NCBI RefSeq assembly: GCF_900113765.1
Contig: NZ_FOQO01000006.1
Location: 331,838-395,837, forward strand
DNA: 64,000 nucleotides
DNA from: Parapedobacter indicus
GTDB taxonomy: Bacteria > Bacteroidota > Bacteroidia > Sphingobacteriales > Sphingobacteriaceae
Reading direction: 5' to 3'
The position numbers and the translations under genes were made by a program. Positions 63,907-64,000 of this stretch are shown here, in pieces. The notes under the pieces were generated by a model. That model worked only from the letters and a program-made list of their open reading frames with translations. It searched no databases and was not told the origin of the DNA. How positions within the stretch are numbered: the stretch's first letter is position 1; the number at the start of each line of letters is the position of its first letter.

Positions 63907-64000
63907 GTCAAGTAAACCCGGGCATTTCAGCCCGAGATTCTCACAGAACCGTGCGTAAGCGTCTCCGCTTACACGGCTCTTATTATCTAACCTTTTGTTA
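63907..64000 (-). mobile_element. Group II intron, 3' end (domains V and VI)
   Basis: On the minus strand, 63979-63946 is a 34-base domain V: it starts GAGCCGTG, has a GAGA tetraloop between GCG and CGC, and ends CACGGTTC. Domain VI follows, with a GC-rich stem (CTCGGGC/GCCCGGG) and a bulged adenosine in TTTACTTGAC. That branch point pairs to position 63913, seven bases from the 3' end, which I place at 63907. The rest of the intron, including any reverse-transcriptase ORF, lies beyond 64000. The downstream exon sequence is intergenic. Confidence 0.88.

Noticed and set aside
1..64000. tRNA, rRNA, tmRNA, 4.5S RNA or CRISPR array
   Set aside because: The intergenic gaps were read for the T-loop GGTTCGAATCC-type core, regular spaced repeats and long RNA signatures; none was found. 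The only RNA elements seen are the TPP riboswitch and the group II intron end.

Overview
The window is chromosomal DNA from a member of the Bacteroidota, most likely family Sphingobacteriaceae; a Parapedobacter- or Olivibacter-like genus is a guess. Supporting signs are SusC/BtuB-style TonB-dependent receptors with an N-terminal carboxypeptidase-like domain, several promoters with the Bacteroidota -7 box TAnnTTTG, a general lack of Shine-Dalgarno sequences, bacillithiol synthesis (bshA), an M56-TonB BlaR-like sensor with BlaI, and familiar gene orders (accB-accC, miaB-sigma54 activator-lptE-TPR-secG-groES-groEL, pyrH-frr). No tRNA, rRNA or CRISPR array was seen.

Layout. 1-3.3 kb: accB-accC, tatC, rpiB. 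3.4-5.5 kb: an M28 peptidase, then a 540-base structured non-coding element. 5.5-12.3 kb: miaB, a sigma-54 activator without a sensor domain, an LptE-like lipoprotein, a TPR protein, secG and groESL. 12.4-15.7 kb: an alpha/beta hydrolase converging on a MazG-like/dtd/sugar-dehydrogenase operon. 15.8-18.5 kb: a TonB-dependent receptor behind a TPP riboswitch, so probably a thiamin receptor. 18.6-27.7 kb: a carbohydrate locus with a ThuA-dehydrogenase-azurin fusion lipoprotein, a Gfo/Idh/MocA protein, a TIM-barrel isomerase, a divergent AraC regulator and a second receptor. 27.8-31 kb: acyl-CoA dehydrogenase, VOC protein, EcsC protein and a divergent 1-Cys peroxiredoxin. 31-32.7 kb: an ECF sigma factor coupled to a protein joining an anti-sigma-like cytoplasmic region, one membrane helix and an HtrA-like protease. 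32.9-38.6 kb: MFS transporter, polyprenyl synthase, omega-amidase, a second ECF sigma factor with a four-helix membrane partner, and a DUF2520 protein. 38.6-45.6 kb: ccmF and a Cys-variant ccmE, an LpxR-like deacylase, arfB, a DAACS symporter and a DUF819 protein. 45.6-51.6 kb: blaR1-like/blaI, bshA, pyrH-frr and a TPR protein. 51.7-56.8 kb: an O-antigen-type module (two glycosyltransferases, Wzt-like ATPase, Wzm-like permease). 57-62.2 kb: YugP-like protease, ffh, nuoA-nuoB, purK-purE. 62.3-64 kb: a decayed glycosidase remnant, a Tat-exported Gfo/Idh/MocA protein and the 3' end of a group II intron.

The most notable signals are these. The dyad AACTAA-N4-TTAGTT occurs in two copies upstream of blaI and once, perfectly, upstream of a TPR gene 2.7 kb away, suggesting a small BlaI regulon. 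The sigma factor/anti-sigma-protease pair looks like a one-protein version of regulated intramembrane signalling. Domain V and VI of a group II intron can be read at the right edge. A glycosidase remnant is broken by a 4-bp tandem duplication plus an internal deletion.

Starts were moved inward where an upstream extension would cross a terminator or remove a signal peptide. Functional calls rest on motifs read by eye; no database search was possible.
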